From: Okibacterium sp. HSC-33S16
Lineage (GTDB): Bacteria > Actinomycetota > Actinomycetes > Actinomycetales > Microbacteriaceae
Direction of reading: 5' to 3'
DNA length: 64,000 nt
Assembly (NCBI RefSeq): GCF_024171565.1
Contig: NZ_JALJZZ010000001.1
Span: forward strand, 930,001-994,000
Shown here: positions 9,220-19,318 of the stretch, piece after piece
Position numbering within the stretch: the first letter of the stretch is position 1
Layout: the number at the start of each line of letters is the position of its first letter
Made by a program: the position numbers and the translations under genes
Notes under the pieces: generated by a model
The model's input: only the letters and a program-made list of their open reading frames with translations
Database searches by the model: none
Told to the model about the DNA's origin: nothing

Positions 9220-9316
9220 CATGTCAGGCAGGCCGCACATCGGCCGCCAAGGCATAACCGGTAGGATGAAATTTCTGGTTTGGAAGCATCCGTCCCACAC
9301 CCCAGGAGGAGCACCT

Positions 9317-9562
9317 GTGAAGAATATTTTCTGGCTCGTCACCGGCATTGCAGCCGGTTTCGTCGTCGCGCACGAGATCAACAAGACCCACAAAGGCAAG
9401 CAGTTCTTCTCGGACCTCGACGGGAAGCTTCGCGAGTTCAGCGAGACCGTCGCTGACGCATACAAGGAACGCGAAGCCGAGCTGCGCGAGAAGATCGACG
9501 AACTCGCGAAGGATGCTGAGGACGCAATCGGCGGCCTCAACCAAGGCTCAACCCAGAACTAG
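9317..9562 (+). CDS. Small membrane-anchored protein of unknown function (DUF6167-like)
   Basis: This 81-residue protein has one N-terminal membrane segment (about residues 3-20, IFWLVTGIAAGFVVAHEI) followed by a charged amphipathic helix rich in Glu, Lys and Asp (KEREAELREKIDELAKD), probably a coiled coil on one side of the membrane. GTG at 9317 follows AGGAGGAGCACCT at ideal spacing. Position between rpsD and alaS is conserved in Actinobacteria, where one or two small proteins of this type occur. The exact family assignment is from gene order and topology and is tentative. Confidence 0.8.
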   Translation: MKNIFWLVTGIAAGFVVAHEINKTHKGKQFFSDLDGKLREFSETVADAYKEREAELREKIDELAKDAEDAIGGLNQGSTQN

Positions 9563-9604
9563 AACATCCCCTGCGCCCGCGCAGACACCACTCCGAACGG
9601 ACCC

Positions 9605-12262
9605 ATGAAGACCGCTGATATCCGCCAGCGCTGGCTTGAGTTTTTTGCCGAGCGCGGCCACACCGTAGTTCCTTCCGCATCACTTGTTTCTGATGACCCC
9701 ACTCTGCTTTTCACGGTTGCGGGCATGGTGCCATTCGTTCCATACCTCACCGGGCTTGTCCCGTCGCCGTACCCGCGAGCGACCAGCGTGCAGAAGTGCA
9801 TCAGGACGAACGACATCGAAGAAGTCGGCAAGACACCGCGACACGGCACCTTCTTTCAGATGAACGGAAACTTCTCATTCGGCGACTATTTCAAAGAAGG
9901 CGCCATCAGCTACGCCTGGGAGTTGCTCACCTCACCGGAAAACACCGGTGGCTACGGGTTCGATGAGAAGGACCTCTGGGTCACGGTCTACAAAGACGAT
10001 GACGAAGCGATTCGCTTGTGGAAGTCGATCGCTGGCCTGCCTGACGAGCGCATCCAGCGCCTGGACATGGACACCAACTACTGGTCGACCGGACAGCCGG
10101 GCCCGGCAGGACCATGTTCTGAGATCTTCTTCGACCGCGGACCGGCTTACGGCGCCGACGGGGGACCGGCGACAGACGACGACCGTTACGTCGAAATCTG
10201 GAACCTCGTCTTCATGCAGTACTTGCGCGGTGAAGGCACCGGCAAAAACGACTTCGAAATTCTGGGCGATCTGCCTCGGAAGAACATCGACACCGGCATG
10301 GGGCTTGAGCGCGTGGCGTTCCTCAAGCAGGGCGTCGAGAATATGTACGAGATCGACCAGGTGCGACCGGTTCTTGACCTGGCGTCAGAACTGTCCGGTC
10401 GTCGTTATGGTGCCGATCACACCGACGACGTGCGCATGCGAGTCATTGCTGACCACGTACGTTCCTCTCTGATGCTCCTCAGCGATGGCGTCACTCCGTC
10501 AAACGAAGGACGCGGCTACATCCTTCGCCGTCTCATGCGTCGCACCGTGCGGTCGATGCGCCTTTTGGGCGTCGACACCGCGACGTTCCCCGAACTTTTC
10601 GCGGCATCGCGAGACGCCATGAAGGCTGCGTATCCCGAAGTGGAGCACGACTACAGCCGCATCTCCCAGGCGGCATATGGCGAAGAGGAGACGTTCCTGC
10701 GCACACTCGCGGGCGGAACGACCATCCTCGATCTCGCCGTCGAGAAGTCCAAGACACAGAGCAGCACCACGCTGCCTGGCGACACCGCTTTCCTCCTGCA
10801 CGACACCTACGGATTCCCCATCGACCTCACCCTCGAGATCGCGGAGGAAGCCGGCCTGAGCGTTGACCGGCCGGCCTTCGACGCTCTGATGGCCAACCAG
10901 CGCGCCCTGGCTAAGGCAGATGCCAAGGCCAAGAAGACGGCACTTGCCGACCTCAGCGTCTACAGCGCGTTCCGCGCTTTCGGTGAAACCACCTTCACGG
11001 GCTACACCGAACTCACGACGGAGTCCAAGGTTCTCGGTCTCATCGTGAACGGCCAGTCGGTCACCAAAGCCGCTGCCGGGGACATCGCCGAGGTCATTCT
11101 CGCCGAAACCGCTCTCTACGCTGAGTCCGGCGGCCAGGAAGCCGACCAGGGCCTCATCGTTGGCCCGGGCTACGAACTCGAAGTGCTCGACGTTCAAAAG
11201 CCGATCAAGGGACTCATTAGCCACAAGGTCCAGGTAGCCAAGGGCGAGGTCGGCGTTGGCGACAGCGCCACCAGCGTTGTCGACCGTAACTACCGTCGCG
11301 GCGCCCGCCAGGCGCACTCCGGTACCCACATCATTCACGCAGCTCTCCGCCAGGTGCTCGGCCCTAACGCGCACCAGTCGGGCTCATACAACAAGGCCGG
11401 CTACCTGCGACTCGACTTCTCGTGGAACTCCGGCTTGTCGGCCGAAACGCGCAGTGAAATCGAGGACATTTCAAACAACGCGATCCGCGACAACCTCGAG
11501 GTCGTCACGCGCGAGCTGCCGCTCGACGAAGCGAAATCCTTGGGTGCGATGGCGCTCTTCGGTGAGAAGTACGGCAACGTCGTTCGCGTCGTTGACATCG
11601 GCGGACCATGGTCACGTGAGCTGTGTGCGGGAACCCACGTATCGTCGAGTGCCGAGATCGGCATGATCAACCTCGTCAGCGAGTCGAGCGTCGGTTCAAC
11701 GAACCGCCGGGTGGAATCTCTGGTCGGACTGGAAGCGTTCCGCGACCTGGCCGCCGAGCGTGCCATCGTCTCGCAGCTGACCTCGTCACTCAAGACACCC
11801 CGCGAGCAGCTGCCTGACCGCATCGCGGACCTGGTTGCAAACCTCAAGCAGGCCGAGAAGAAGATTCAGGCCTTTGAGGCTCGAGCGCTCACCGAGCGTG
11901 TTCCCGGACTTGTCGCTACGCAGCACACGGCAGGCGCTTATAGCGTCGTCGCCGAGAACCTGGGTGTGCTGAACTCGGCGGACGACCTCCGACTGCTGGT
12001 GACAACGGTCCGCGAGCGGCTCGGCTCTGTTCCGAGCATCACGGCGCTAGCTGCGACGGTCAACGACAAGCCCATCGTCATTGTGGCCACGAATGCTGAA
12101 GCTCGCGCTGCCGGCGCCAAGGCCGGGCAGCTTGCCCGAACCGCAGCCGGCATCCTCGGCGGAGGCGGCGGCGGTAAGGACGACATGGCCCAGGGCGGCG
12201 GTACTGACGCCTCGGCGATCCCGAGCGCGTTGGCCGCGATTGTCGACGCGGCGACGAGGTAA
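9605..12262 (+). CDS. alaS: Alanyl-tRNA synthetase
   Basis: The 885-residue class II synthetase charges tRNA-Ala and hydrolyses mischarged product. It starts MKTADIRQRWLEFFAERGH, and the catalytic core contains RHGTFFQMNGNFSFGDYF. The editing domain has the zinc-site motifs SGTHIIHAALR and CAGTHVSS. The C-terminal DHHA1 domain ends in the Gly-rich GGGGGGKDDMAQGGG, the usual end of AlaS. The length is normal. It lies 42 bases after the small membrane protein gene, and its stop is three bases from the ruvX GTG. The gap is too short for a T-box. Confidence 0.97.
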   Translation: MKTADIRQRWLEFFAERGHTVVPSASLVSDDPTLLFTVAGMVPFVPYLTGLVPSPYPRATSVQKCIRTNDIEEVGKTPRHGTFFQMNGNFSFGDYFKEGAISYAWELLTSPENTGGYGFDEKDLWVTVYKDDDEAIRLWKSIAGLPDERIQRLDMDTNYWSTGQPGPAGPCSEIFFDRGPAYGADGGPATDDDRYVEIWNLVFMQYLRGEGTGKNDFEILGDLPRKNIDTGMGLERVAFLKQGVENMYEIDQVRPVLDLASELSGRRYGADHTDDVRMRVIADHVRSSLMLLSDGVTPSNEGRGYILRRLMRRTVRSMRLLGVDTATFPELFAASRDAMKAAYPEVEHDYSRISQAAYGEEETFLRTLAGGTTILDLAVEKSKTQSSTTLPGDTAFLLHDTYGFPIDLTLEIAEEAGLSVDRPAFDALMANQRALAKADAKAKKTALADLSVYSAFRAFGETTFTGYTELTTESKVLGLIVNGQSVTKAAAGDIAEVILAETALYAESGGQEADQGLIVGPGYELEVLDVQKPIKGLISHKVQVAKGEVGVGDSATSVVDRNYRRGARQAHSGTHIIHAALRQVLGPNAHQSGSYNKAGYLRLDFSWNSGLSAETRSEIEDISNNAIRDNLEVVTRELPLDEAKSLGAMALFGEKYGNVVRVVDIGGPWSRELCAGTHVSSSAEIGMINLVSESSVGSTNRRVESLVGLEAFRDLAAERAIVSQLTSSLKTPREQLPDRIADLVANLKQAEKKIQAFEARALTERVPGLVATQHTAGAYSVVAENLGVLNSADDLRLLVTTVRERLGSVPSITALAATVNDKPIVIVATNAEARAAGAKAGQLARTAAGILGGGGGGKDDMAQGGGTDASAIPSALAAIVDAATR

Positions 12263-12265
12263 CCC

Positions 12266-12748
12266 GTGACGGGTGCCATGCGCACGGGAGTCCGGGTGGG
12301 CATCGACGTGGGAAAGGTCCGCGTCGGGCTCGCTCGCTCGGATTTCCATGGAATGTTGGCGACTCCGCTGGAGACGGTTGCACGTTCGTTGGATTCGGAT
12401 GCCGACATCCGTCGGATTCTCGAGATCGCGGCGGAACTTGACCCGATCGAGTTCGTGGTGGGTCTTCCGCTCGCGCTGTCTGGTTCGCATACAGCGTCAA
12501 CGAACGACGCCGTGACGTTTGCTGAGAAGCTGGCGACGGCATCCGCTCGCCCTGTTCGTCTTGTGGATGAGCGCCTGTCGACGGTTTCTGCTCACTCCGC
12601 GCTGCGTTCTTCGGGCAAAAAGTCCAGCCGATCACGTAATATTGTCGATCAAGTCGCTGCGGTGATCATCCTGCAGCATGCCCTCGACGCGGAGCGCGGC
12701 AGTTCGTACCCTCCAGGTTCCCTCGTCGGACTGAATGAAGGAACCTAG
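12266..12748 (+). CDS. ruvX: Putative pre-16S rRNA nuclease / Holliday junction resolvase-like protein (YqgF)
   Basis: This 160-residue RNase H-fold protein of the YqgF/RuvX family is implicated in 16S rRNA 5'-end maturation. RVGIDVGKVRVGLARSD near residue 10 carries the first acidic active-site residue. FVVGLPLALSG and VRLVDERLSTVSA are the second and third family motifs, and NIVDQVAAVIILQ comes near the end. The GTG at 12266 uses GAGGTAA, which overlaps the alaS stop. A second possible start, ATG at 12278, would trim four residues. It sits between alaS and mltG, the standard actinobacterial order. Confidence 0.93.
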   Translation: MTGAMRTGVRVGIDVGKVRVGLARSDFHGMLATPLETVARSLDSDADIRRILEIAAELDPIEFVVGLPLALSGSHTASTNDAVTFAEKLATASARPVRLVDERLSTVSAHSALRSSGKKSSRSRNIVDQVAAVIILQHALDAERGSSYPPGSLVGLNEGT

Positions 12749-12751
12749 GAC

Positions 12752-14029
12752 GTGACCCCCGAGCCACCCCAAGGCGACGATCCCTTCGACGCGATCTTCG
12801 CGCCGAAAGAGCCTGAGCCCACAGAAGACGCCCCGACCCGGGACGTGCCTCCCACCTCTCGACGTGAAGCGCGCGAGCAAGCCGAACGCGCCGCAGCGGC
12901 GTCGACCCGGTCGCAGCGTCGGGCTGCCAGCGCCACGGAATCGACCTACCCCCGACGGGAAAAAGGTCGACACCGCGGGTTGATCGCGTCGATCGTGACC
13001 CTGGTGGTTTTGGCTGGCATCGCGGGTGGTGGACTCTACGTGTGGAACACGTTCGAGCCGCAGATTCGCAACGTCATGGGGTGGAAAGAACCGATCGACT
13101 ATGAGGGATCCGGGAGCGGGGAAGTTCTCGTGTCGATTGCGTCGGGGGATACCGGTCAGGACATCGCCCGCACGTTGAAAACCCGCGGCGTCACCAAGAC
13201 CGTTGACGCGTTCTACGAAATTCTTCTGACCCGAAAGCCCGAACCGGTGTTCCATCCCGGTGTGTACGCACTGAAGAAGGAGATGAGCGCGAAATCCGCT
13301 CTCAACGCGCTGCTTGACCCGGCCAACAAGGTCGAGCGCACGGTTCTCGTGCGGGAGGGCATGAAGGGTGCGGACATCTTCGCCGAGCTCTCGGCCAGCA
13401 CCGAGATACCGGTCGCCGACTTTGAGGCCGCCGTTGCGGACCCGACGATCTACGGAATCGCGCCGACTGCTCCGTCAATTGAAGGCTGGCTGTTCCCGGC
13501 GCTCTACACCTTTGACCCCGATCTCTCCGCGCAGCAGATCATCCAGGTGCTCGTCGATCGCACGATCAAAGCACTCGACGCCGCCGCGGTGCCGGTCGAG
13601 GACCGGGAACGGATTTTGACCATCGCGTCCATCGTCGAACGCGAAGCCCGGGTCGAGGAAGACTTCTACAAGGTCAGTCGAGTGATCCAGAATCGCCTGG
13701 CTGCGGATATGAAGCTCGAAATGGACTCGACCGCGCAGTACGGCAACACCACCGAGGCCGGGTCGGTCTGGTCGACCCAGCAAGCGCTCGAATCCGACAC
13801 CCCGTGGAACACGTACCAGCGCGCCGGGCTGCCTATCGGCCCGATCGCGAGCCCGGGCGACACGGCCATCGCTGCGGCCATGGCACCCGCACAAGGTTCC
13901 TGGCTCTTCTTCGTGACCGTCAACCTCGACACCGGTGAAACGGTGTTCACCAACACGGTGGAAGAGCATCAGGCAGCCGTCACTCAGCTCAAAACCTGGT
14001 GCTCGGAGAACCCAGACAAGGGCTGCTGA
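12752..14029 (+). CDS. mltG: Endolytic murein transglycosylase MltG
   Basis: The 425-residue membrane protein cuts nascent glycan strands and sets glycan length. The N-terminal cytoplasmic region is charged and rich in Ala, Arg and Glu (about residues 1-70). One membrane segment follows (about 75-95, GLIASIVTLVVLAGIAGGGLYVW), then the YceG domain. Active-site-region motifs are ASIVEREARVEEDFYKVSRV, which holds the catalytic-type Glu, and MDSTAQYG. The signature NTYQRAGLPIGPIASPG is also present. GTG follows GAAGGA and starts three bases after ruvX. The stop overlaps the aroE ATG (TGATG). Confidence 0.95.
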   Translation: MTPEPPQGDDPFDAIFAPKEPEPTEDAPTRDVPPTSRREAREQAERAAAASTRSQRRAASATESTYPRREKGRHRGLIASIVTLVVLAGIAGGGLYVWNTFEPQIRNVMGWKEPIDYEGSGSGEVLVSIASGDTGQDIARTLKTRGVTKTVDAFYEILLTRKPEPVFHPGVYALKKEMSAKSALNALLDPANKVERTVLVREGMKGADIFAELSASTEIPVADFEAAVADPTIYGIAPTAPSIEGWLFPALYTFDPDLSAQQIIQVLVDRTIKALDAAAVPVEDRERILTIASIVEREARVEEDFYKVSRVIQNRLAADMKLEMDSTAQYGNTTEAGSVWSTQQALESDTPWNTYQRAGLPIGPIASPGDTAIAAAMAPAQGSWLFFVTVNLDTGETVFTNTVEEHQAAVTQLKTWCSENPDKGC

Positions 14030-14895
14030 TGACTGACCGACTTGCCGTTCTCGGGTCGCCCATCGCCCACTCCAAGTCCCCGTTGCTGCACCGGACCGCA
14101 TACGATCTGCTCGGGCTGGACTGGGCCTACGGCTCCCGCGAGGTCACCGGGGCCGAGCTTGCACCTCTCGTTGCCGACCTTGACGCGAGCTGGCGCGGGC
14201 TCTCGCTCACCATGCCGCTCAAGGGTGCGGCGTTCGAGTTGGCTGGCACGCGCGACGCCATGGCCGAACTGACCGGAGCCGTCAACACCCTTCGCCTCGT
14301 CGGCGCTGGGCCTGCCCGAGCCCTCTTCGGTTACAACACCGATGTCGCCGGCATCACCCGAGCCCTCGAGGCCGTCGGCGTCGTCTCCACTCCGCACGTG
14401 CACATTCTGGGCGGGGGAGCGACCGCAGCGAGTGCCGTCGTCGCGGCTGCCGAGCTGGGCGCGGTCTCGGTGTCGGTGTTCGCTCGAACTCCCGAGAAGT
14501 CGGCGCCGCTCGTTGACCTCGGCCGCCGGGCCGGAGCGATCGTCTCGCTGCACCCGTTTTCCGACGGCACGGAGCGAGCCAGTCCGAACCTGGTGATCAG
14601 CACCCTGCCCGGCGGCACGGAGTCGCCGATCGACTATCCCGTCGACGTCCGAACCACCGCCGCTCTGCTCGATGTCGCCTATTCGCCCTGGCCCAGCCCA
14701 CTTGCCAAAATATGGGCGGATGCCGGTGGCACCGTTGCGAATGGACTATCGATGCTTGTGCACCAAGCCTTGGTGCAGGTCCGTATCTTTCTCACCAACG
14801 ACCCGTTCCAGCCCCTCGACGACGAAGAGGCCGTGCTTTCGGCCATGTTGACCTCCGTCGGGCTCGACCGGAACGGGATCCCGCTGAGCTCCTGA
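14029..14895 (+). CDS. aroE: Shikimate dehydrogenase
   Basis: This 288-residue enzyme reduces 3-dehydroshikimate with NADPH in the shikimate pathway. The N-terminal substrate domain has [14 protein letters not shown], and [10 protein letters not shown] holds the catalytic Lys. The nucleotide-binding loop is GGGATAAS (about residues 129-136), and the C-terminal [12 protein letters not shown] is a family signature. The ATG at 14029 overlaps the mltG stop by one base. A frame opening 30 bases upstream gives a non-conserved extension and was not used. It is the first gene of the aro cluster. Confidence 0.96.
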   Translation: MTDRLAVLGSPIAHSKSPLLHRTAYDLLGLDWAYGSREVTGAELAPLVADLDASWRGLSLTMPLKGAAFELAGTRDAMAELTGAVNTLRLVGAGPARALFGYNTDVAGITRALEAVGVVSTPHVHILGGGATAASAVVAAAELGAVSVSVFARTPEKSAPLVDLGRRAGAIVSLHPFSDGTERASPNLVISTLPGGTESPIDYPVDVRTTAALLDVAYSPWPSPLAKIWADAGGTVANGLSMLVHQALVQVRIFLTNDPFQPLDDEEAVLSAMLTSVGLDRNGIPLSS

Positions 14896-14942
14896 CCGTC
14901 ACACAGGTCAAGCGACCTCGGGCGCTGTGGAAGGATAGAGCC

Positions 14943-16157
14943 ATGCTTCGTTGGCTCACAGCCGGAGAGTCTCACGGCCCGGAACTCATTGCAATCGTCG
15001 AGGGTCTTCCCGCCGGCGTCCCCGTTTCACTCGACGCCATTCGCGCCGACCTGGCCCGCCGCAAGCTCGGCTATGGGCGTGGTTCGCGAATGAAGTTCGA
15101 GCAGGACGAACTCAACATTTCCGGTGGCGTGCGTCACGGCTTCAGCCTCGGCAGCCCGATCGCACTGCGGATCGGAAACACCGAGTGGCCCAAGTGGGTC
15201 GAGGTAATGAACCCGGAGCCCGGCGAGGAAACCGAAAAGTCCCGCGGCCGCAGCGCCCCGCTGACCCGTCCGCGGCCAGGCCACGCTGACCTGGTCGGCA
15301 TGCAGAAGTACAACTTCGACGAGGCTCGGCCCATTCTTGAGCGCGCGAGCGCCCGCGAGACCGCCGCACGCGTCGCGCTCGGCGCCGTCGCTCGAGGTTT
15401 CCTGGCCGAGCTGGGCATCAGCCTGGTCAGCCACACCCTGTCGATCGGGCCCGTTCGCGTTCCCGAGGGCTCCGCTTTGCCGACGCCCGGCGACGTGGAC
15501 GCGCTCGACGCCGATCCGTTGCGCTGCTTCGACGCGGCCACCTCCCAGTTGATGATCGCCGAAGTCGACGCGGCCAAGAAAGACGGAGACACCCTCGGCG
15601 GCGTCGTCGAGGTGCTCGCCTACGGGCTGCCGCCCGGACTCGGCTCACACGTGCACTGGGACCGCCGGCTGGACGGCCAGCTGGCCCAGGCCCTCATGGG
15701 TATCCAGGCCATCAAGGGCGTCGAGGTTGGCGACGGGTTCCTCACCACGACCCGCCGGGGTTCCGACGCACACGACGAGTTGTTCCAGATCGGTGACCAG
15801 ATTGCCCGGTCGAGCGACAAGGCCGGTGGCACCGAGGGCGGAATGAGCACAGGAACCGTGCTGCGCGTGCGAGCCGGCATGAAGCCCATCGCCACCGTTC
15901 CGCACTCCCTACGCACCGTCGACGTGTCGACCGGCGAGGCGGCCGGCGCGCACCACCAGCGGTCCGACGTTTGCGCGGTTCCGGCCGCCGGTGTTGTTGC
16001 CGAAGCCATGGTTGCGCTGGTCCTCGCGAACAGCGTCCTCGAAAAGTTCGGTGGCGACTCGGTCGACGAGACCCGGCGCAACCTGACCAGCTACCTCGCC
16101 TCGATCCCCACCGGTCTCCGCACGGCGAGTGAGTCCACCGCGGACTTCCCGGCGTGA
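14943..16157 (+). CDS. aroC: Chorismate synthase
   Basis: The 404-residue enzyme makes chorismate from 5-enolpyruvylshikimate 3-phosphate and needs reduced FMN. It begins [21 protein letters not shown], the family's N-terminal signature. [15 protein letters not shown] and [19 protein letters not shown] are further conserved blocks. The ATG at 14943 follows AAGGA with seven bases between; a longer frame upstream is not conserved. It is 47 bases after aroE and overlaps aroK by four bases (GTGA). Confidence 0.97.
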   Translation: MLRWLTAGESHGPELIAIVEGLPAGVPVSLDAIRADLARRKLGYGRGSRMKFEQDELNISGGVRHGFSLGSPIALRIGNTEWPKWVEVMNPEPGEETEKSRGRSAPLTRPRPGHADLVGMQKYNFDEARPILERASARETAARVALGAVARGFLAELGISLVSHTLSIGPVRVPEGSALPTPGDVDALDADPLRCFDAATSQLMIAEVDAAKKDGDTLGGVVEVLAYGLPPGLGSHVHWDRRLDGQLAQALMGIQAIKGVEVGDGFLTTTRRGSDAHDELFQIGDQIARSSDKAGGTEGGMSTGTVLRVRAGMKPIATVPHSLRTVDVSTGEAAGAHHQRSDVCAVPAAGVVAEAMVALVLANSVLEKFGGDSVDETRRNLTSYLASIPTGLRTASESTADFPA

Positions 16158-16666
16158 CCGAGGTCCGCCCGCTCTACCCACTCGTCTTCATCGGGCCCAT
16201 GGGCGCCGGAAAGACCCGGATCGGCCGACGCGTCGCCAAGGCGCTCGATGTGCCGTTTCTTGACACTGACAAGTTGATCGTGGCCGAACACGGTCCCATC
16301 TCTGACATCTTCGAGACGCAGGGCGAGTCGGCGTTCCGGGAGCTTGAGAAGGAGGCCGTTGCTGCCGCGCTCAGCGAGCAGGCCGTCGTCTCCCTCGGGG
16401 GTGGTGCCGTGCTGCATCCCGAGACCCGCGGCGCCCTGGCCGGAAAAACCGTTGTGCTCCTCACGGTGTCCGCTGAGGCCGTAGCCGCGCGCATCAACAC
16501 GTCGAAACGACCGCTGCTCAAGAACGGAACCGGCGAGTGGCAGCGGATTTACGATGAGCGTCGCGACGTCTACGACGCACTCGCCACCACCCGATTCGAC
16601 ACCTCGAGCGAGCCCATCGAGAGAATCGCCGAGAACATAGCCACCTGGGCGAAAGGACGAGCATGA
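16154..16666 (+). CDS. aroK: Shikimate kinase
   Basis: This 170-residue P-loop kinase phosphorylates shikimate at O3. The Walker A loop GPMGAGKT is at about residues 15-22, followed by DTDKLI, which binds Mg and shikimate, and [10 protein letters not shown]. The GTG start overlaps the aroC stop and its own stop overlaps the aroB ATG (ATGA), so translation is coupled on both sides. Confidence 0.96.
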   Translation: MTEVRPLYPLVFIGPMGAGKTRIGRRVAKALDVPFLDTDKLIVAEHGPISDIFETQGESAFRELEKEAVAAALSEQAVVSLGGGAVLHPETRGALAGKTVVLLTVSAEAVAARINTSKRPLLKNGTGEWQRIYDERRDVYDALATTRFDTSSEPIERIAENIATWAKGRA

Positions 16667-17757
16667 CAGACGACGCTTCCAACCGCGGCATCACTTCGAT
16701 CGAGGTGACGGGTGCCGACGCGTACACGGTTGAGGTCGGCCGAGGCATCCTCGACCGTGTGCCACTCGCCCTCGGCGACGCCGTTCAGAAGGTTCTCCTC
16801 GTGCACCCGCCCACACTCGCAACGCAGGCCGAAGAGCTTCGCGCCGCGCTGGCCGACCGCTACCAGGTACTCCTCGCTGAGATCCCCGACGCCGAAACCG
16901 GCAAGCGGGTCGAAGTGGCGGCGTTCTGCTGGCAGATCATGGGCCAGGCCGACTTCACCCGCACCGATGCTGTCATCGGTTTCGGCGGGGGAGCGACGAC
17001 CGACCTCGCGGGATTCGTTGCGGCTACCTGGCTGCGCGGTGTCCGACTGGTCCAGATCCCGACCACTGTCGCCGGCATGGTCGACGCGGCGATCGGCGGC
17101 AAGACCGGGATCAACACCAACGAGGGCAAGAACCTCGTCGGCGCCTTCTACGCCCCCGCCGGTGTCCTCGTCGATTTTGACCTGCTGACCACACTGTCGA
17201 AAAATGAGATCCTTGCCGGTTTTGCCGAGATCGTGAAGTGCGGCTTCATCGCCGAGCCCGAGATCCTCGACCTCATCGAGGCTGATGTCGATCGGGTCAC
17301 CGACCCGTCCTCCGATGAGTTCCGCCGCGTCGTCGAGCTCTCGATCGCACTCAAGGCGCGCGTTGTGAGCGAGGACTTCAAAGAGGGCGGCCTCCGCGAG
17401 ATCCTCAACTATGGGCACACCCTGGGCCACGCGATCGAACATGCCGAGCGCTACCAGTGGCGCCACGGAGCGGCCGTCGCGGTAGGCATGATGTTCGCGG
17501 CCGAATTGTCCCGCCTGGCCGGGCGCCTTCCCGACGCCGTCGCCGACCGGCACCGCAGCATCCTCGATTCGCTCTCACTTCCCACCGAGTACCCGGTTGG
17601 CCGCTGGAACACCCTTCTCGCCACCATGCAGCGCGACAAGAAGGCCCGCGCCGGCATGCTCCGCTTCATCGTGCTCGACGACCTGGCGAAGCCCACGGTC
17701 CTCGCCGGACCCGAGACGGCCCTGCTGTTTGCCGCCTACCAGGAGATAGGTTCATAA
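16663..17757 (+). CDS. aroB: 3-Dehydroquinate synthase
   Basis: The 364-residue NAD- and divalent-metal-dependent cyclase converts DAHP to 3-dehydroquinate. The NAD-binding FGGGATTDLAGFVAATW is followed by PTTVAGMVDAAIGGKTGIN and NLVGAF. Metal-ligand motifs are EIVKCGFI (Glu), LNYGHTLGHAIEH and WRHGAAVAVGM. It starts by a four-base overlap with aroK and ends one base before the aroQ ATG, all within one operon. Confidence 0.97.
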   Translation: MTDDASNRGITSIEVTGADAYTVEVGRGILDRVPLALGDAVQKVLLVHPPTLATQAEELRAALADRYQVLLAEIPDAETGKRVEVAAFCWQIMGQADFTRTDAVIGFGGGATTDLAGFVAATWLRGVRLVQIPTTVAGMVDAAIGGKTGINTNEGKNLVGAFYAPAGVLVDFDLLTTLSKNEILAGFAEIVKCGFIAEPEILDLIEADVDRVTDPSSDEFRRVVELSIALKARVVSEDFKEGGLREILNYGHTLGHAIEHAERYQWRHGAAVAVGMMFAAELSRLAGRLPDAVADRHRSILDSLSLPTEYPVGRWNTLLATMQRDKKARAGMLRFIVLDDLAKPTVLAGPETALLFAAYQEIGS

Positions 17758-17758
17758 G

Positions 17759-18211
17759 ATGACCCGCATCCTCGTGCTCAACGGCCCCAACCTCGGCCGG
17801 CTCGGTTCCCGCGAGCCTGACGTGTACGGTACCGCCAACCTCGACGACCTGCGCGCGATCCTCGCGTCAAGCGCCGGCGATGCCGCGACGATCGACGTCC
17901 GCCAAACCAATGATGAAGCCGAGCTCATCGCATGGCTCTATGAAGCGACGGATGCCTCGGTGCCGGTCATCCTGAATCCTGCGGCTTTCACGCATTACAG
18001 TTATGCACTTCGGGATGCCGCTGCGCTCGTCACGAAGGCCGGCATACCGTTGGTGGAAGTGCACATTTCAAACCCGCACAGCCGCGAAACGTTCCGGCAC
18101 ACCAGCGTCATCTCGGGTGTCGCAACGGGCGTCATCGCCGGTTTCGGCTTCGATTCCTACCGGCTGGCACTGGACGCTGTGCTCCGTCTCACAGCTGCTC
18201 GCCCGGCGTGA
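17759..18211 (+). CDS. aroQ: Type II 3-dehydroquinate dehydratase
   Basis: This 150-residue dehydratase is of the dodecameric type II class. Conserved blocks are NGPNLGRLGSREPDVYG with the catalytic Arg and Tyr, NPAAFTHYSYALRDA, and EVHISNPHSRETFRHTSV. It follows aroB after a single base and completes the aroE-C-K-B-Q set. No DAHP synthase or EPSP synthase gene is in the window, so those steps must be encoded elsewhere. Confidence 0.96.
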   Translation: MTRILVLNGPNLGRLGSREPDVYGTANLDDLRAILASSAGDAATIDVRQTNDEAELIAWLYEATDASVPVILNPAAFTHYSYALRDAAALVTKAGIPLVEVHISNPHSRETFRHTSVISGVATGVIAGFGFDSYRLALDAVLRLTAARPA

Positions 18212-18225
18212 GGCGTCGGCTGCGG

Positions 18226-18231
18226 TAAACT
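18226..18231 (+). promoter_or_regulatory. Candidate -10 for efp-nusB
   Basis: TAAACT lies 58 bases upstream of the efp ATG, just after the aroQ stop. It matches the usual actinobacterial -10 well; no -35 is evident. Confidence 0.32.
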
Positions 18232-18289
18232 CGCTTCATCGGTCCTCTCGGACCACACTGACTTCCCACTGAAACGGAACCCCCTCTTC

Positions 18290-18853
18290 ATGGCATCTAC
18301 CGCCGACATCAAGAACGGAATTGTCCTCAACATCGACGGCCAGCTCTGGAACGTCATTGAGTTCCAGCACGTCAAGCCCGGCAAGGGTGGCGCGTTCGTC
18401 CGCACCAAGTTGAAGAACGTCGTGTCAGGCAAGACCGTCGACCGCACCTACAACGCCGGCGCGAAGATCGAGATCGAAAACGTCGACCGCCGCGACTTCA
18501 CCTACCTGTACAACGACGGCGACGCCTTTGTGTTCATGGACACCGCCGACTACGACCAGTTGAGCGTTCCCGCTTCGGTCGTCGGAGACGCCGCCAACTT
18601 CATGCTCGAAAACCAGGCCGTGACCGTCGCGCTCAACAACGGCAACCCGCTGTATGTCGAGCTGCCGGCATCCGTTGTTCTGGAAATCACCTACACCGAG
18701 CCTGGCCTGCAGGGCGACCGTTCAACCGGTGGCACCAAGCCCGCCACTGTTGAGACCGGTTACGAGATCCAGGTACCGCTGTTCCTCGAGCAGGGCACCA
18801 AGGTCAAGGTCGACACGCGCACCGGCGACTACATGGGTCGCGTCAACGACTAG
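18290..18853 (+). CDS. efp: Elongation factor P
   Basis: This 187-residue factor relieves ribosomes stalled at polyproline. The three-domain fold is indicated by the N-terminal KOW-like region ([22 protein letters not shown]), the central OB region starting [14 protein letters not shown], and the C-terminal [21 protein letters not shown]. The stop TAG overlaps the nusB GTG by one base, so efp and nusB form a coupled pair, as in most Actinobacteria. Confidence 0.97.
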   Translation: MASTADIKNGIVLNIDGQLWNVIEFQHVKPGKGGAFVRTKLKNVVSGKTVDRTYNAGAKIEIENVDRRDFTYLYNDGDAFVFMDTADYDQLSVPASVVGDAANFMLENQAVTVALNNGNPLYVELPASVVLEITYTEPGLQGDRSTGGTKPATVETGYEIQVPLFLEQGTKVKVDTRTGDYMGRVND

Positions 18854-19266
18854 TGAGCGCTCGAAGCAAGGCCCGCAAGCGGGCCATCGACATTCTGTAC
18901 GGAGCTGACCTGCGCGAAATCTCGCTCAGCGATGCGCTCACCGTTGAGGCGAAGCGCGCGGCAAGTGAGCCCGACCGTGAGGCCAGCTGGCTCTACGCCC
19001 GCGACATCGTCGACGGCATCGCCGACAACGCCGAGGAAATTGACGAGCAGATCGAGACGTACGCCCAGGGCTGGTCCCTGGCGCGCATGCCCGCGGTCGA
19101 CCGTGCGATCTTGCGCATCGGCGTCTGGGAGATTCTCTTCAACGCCGAGGTACCGGCGGCCGTCGCCATCGACGAGGCGGTCGAGTCAGCGAAAACGCTG
19201 TCGACCGACGACTCGGCCGGATTCGTCAACGGACTCCTCGGGAAGATCGCGCAGGCCAACGGCTAG
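18853..19266 (+). CDS. nusB: Transcription antitermination factor NusB
   Basis: The 137-residue all-helical protein binds boxA RNA with NusE (S10) in rRNA antitermination. Family features are the N-terminal SARSKARKRAIDILYGADLR and the C-terminal block WEILFNAEVPAAVAIDEAVE with SAGFVNGLLGKIA. GTG start overlaps the efp stop. An intrinsic terminator begins 15 bases downstream. Confidence 0.96.
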   Translation: MSARSKARKRAIDILYGADLREISLSDALTVEAKRAASEPDREASWLYARDIVDGIADNAEEIDEQIETYAQGWSLARMPAVDRAILRIGVWEILFNAEVPAAVAIDEAVESAKTLSTDDSAGFVNGLLGKIAQANG

Positions 19267-19280
19267 CTTTTCCCGCACTC

Positions 19281-19313
19281 ACGCCCGTCATCGTTCTCGG
19301 ATGGCGGGCGTTT
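19281..19313 (+). terminator. Intrinsic terminator of efp-nusB
   Basis: A 12-bp stem pairs 19281-19292 with 19300-19311 (one wobble), with a seven-base loop and three T at its end. It also faces the end of the minus-strand pseudogene that stops at 19319. Confidence 0.82.
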
Positions 19314-19318
19314 GTCGT

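Noticed and set aside
9563-9604. T-box leader before alaS
   Set aside because: The 42-base gap is too short and has no specifier-loop or antiterminator structure.
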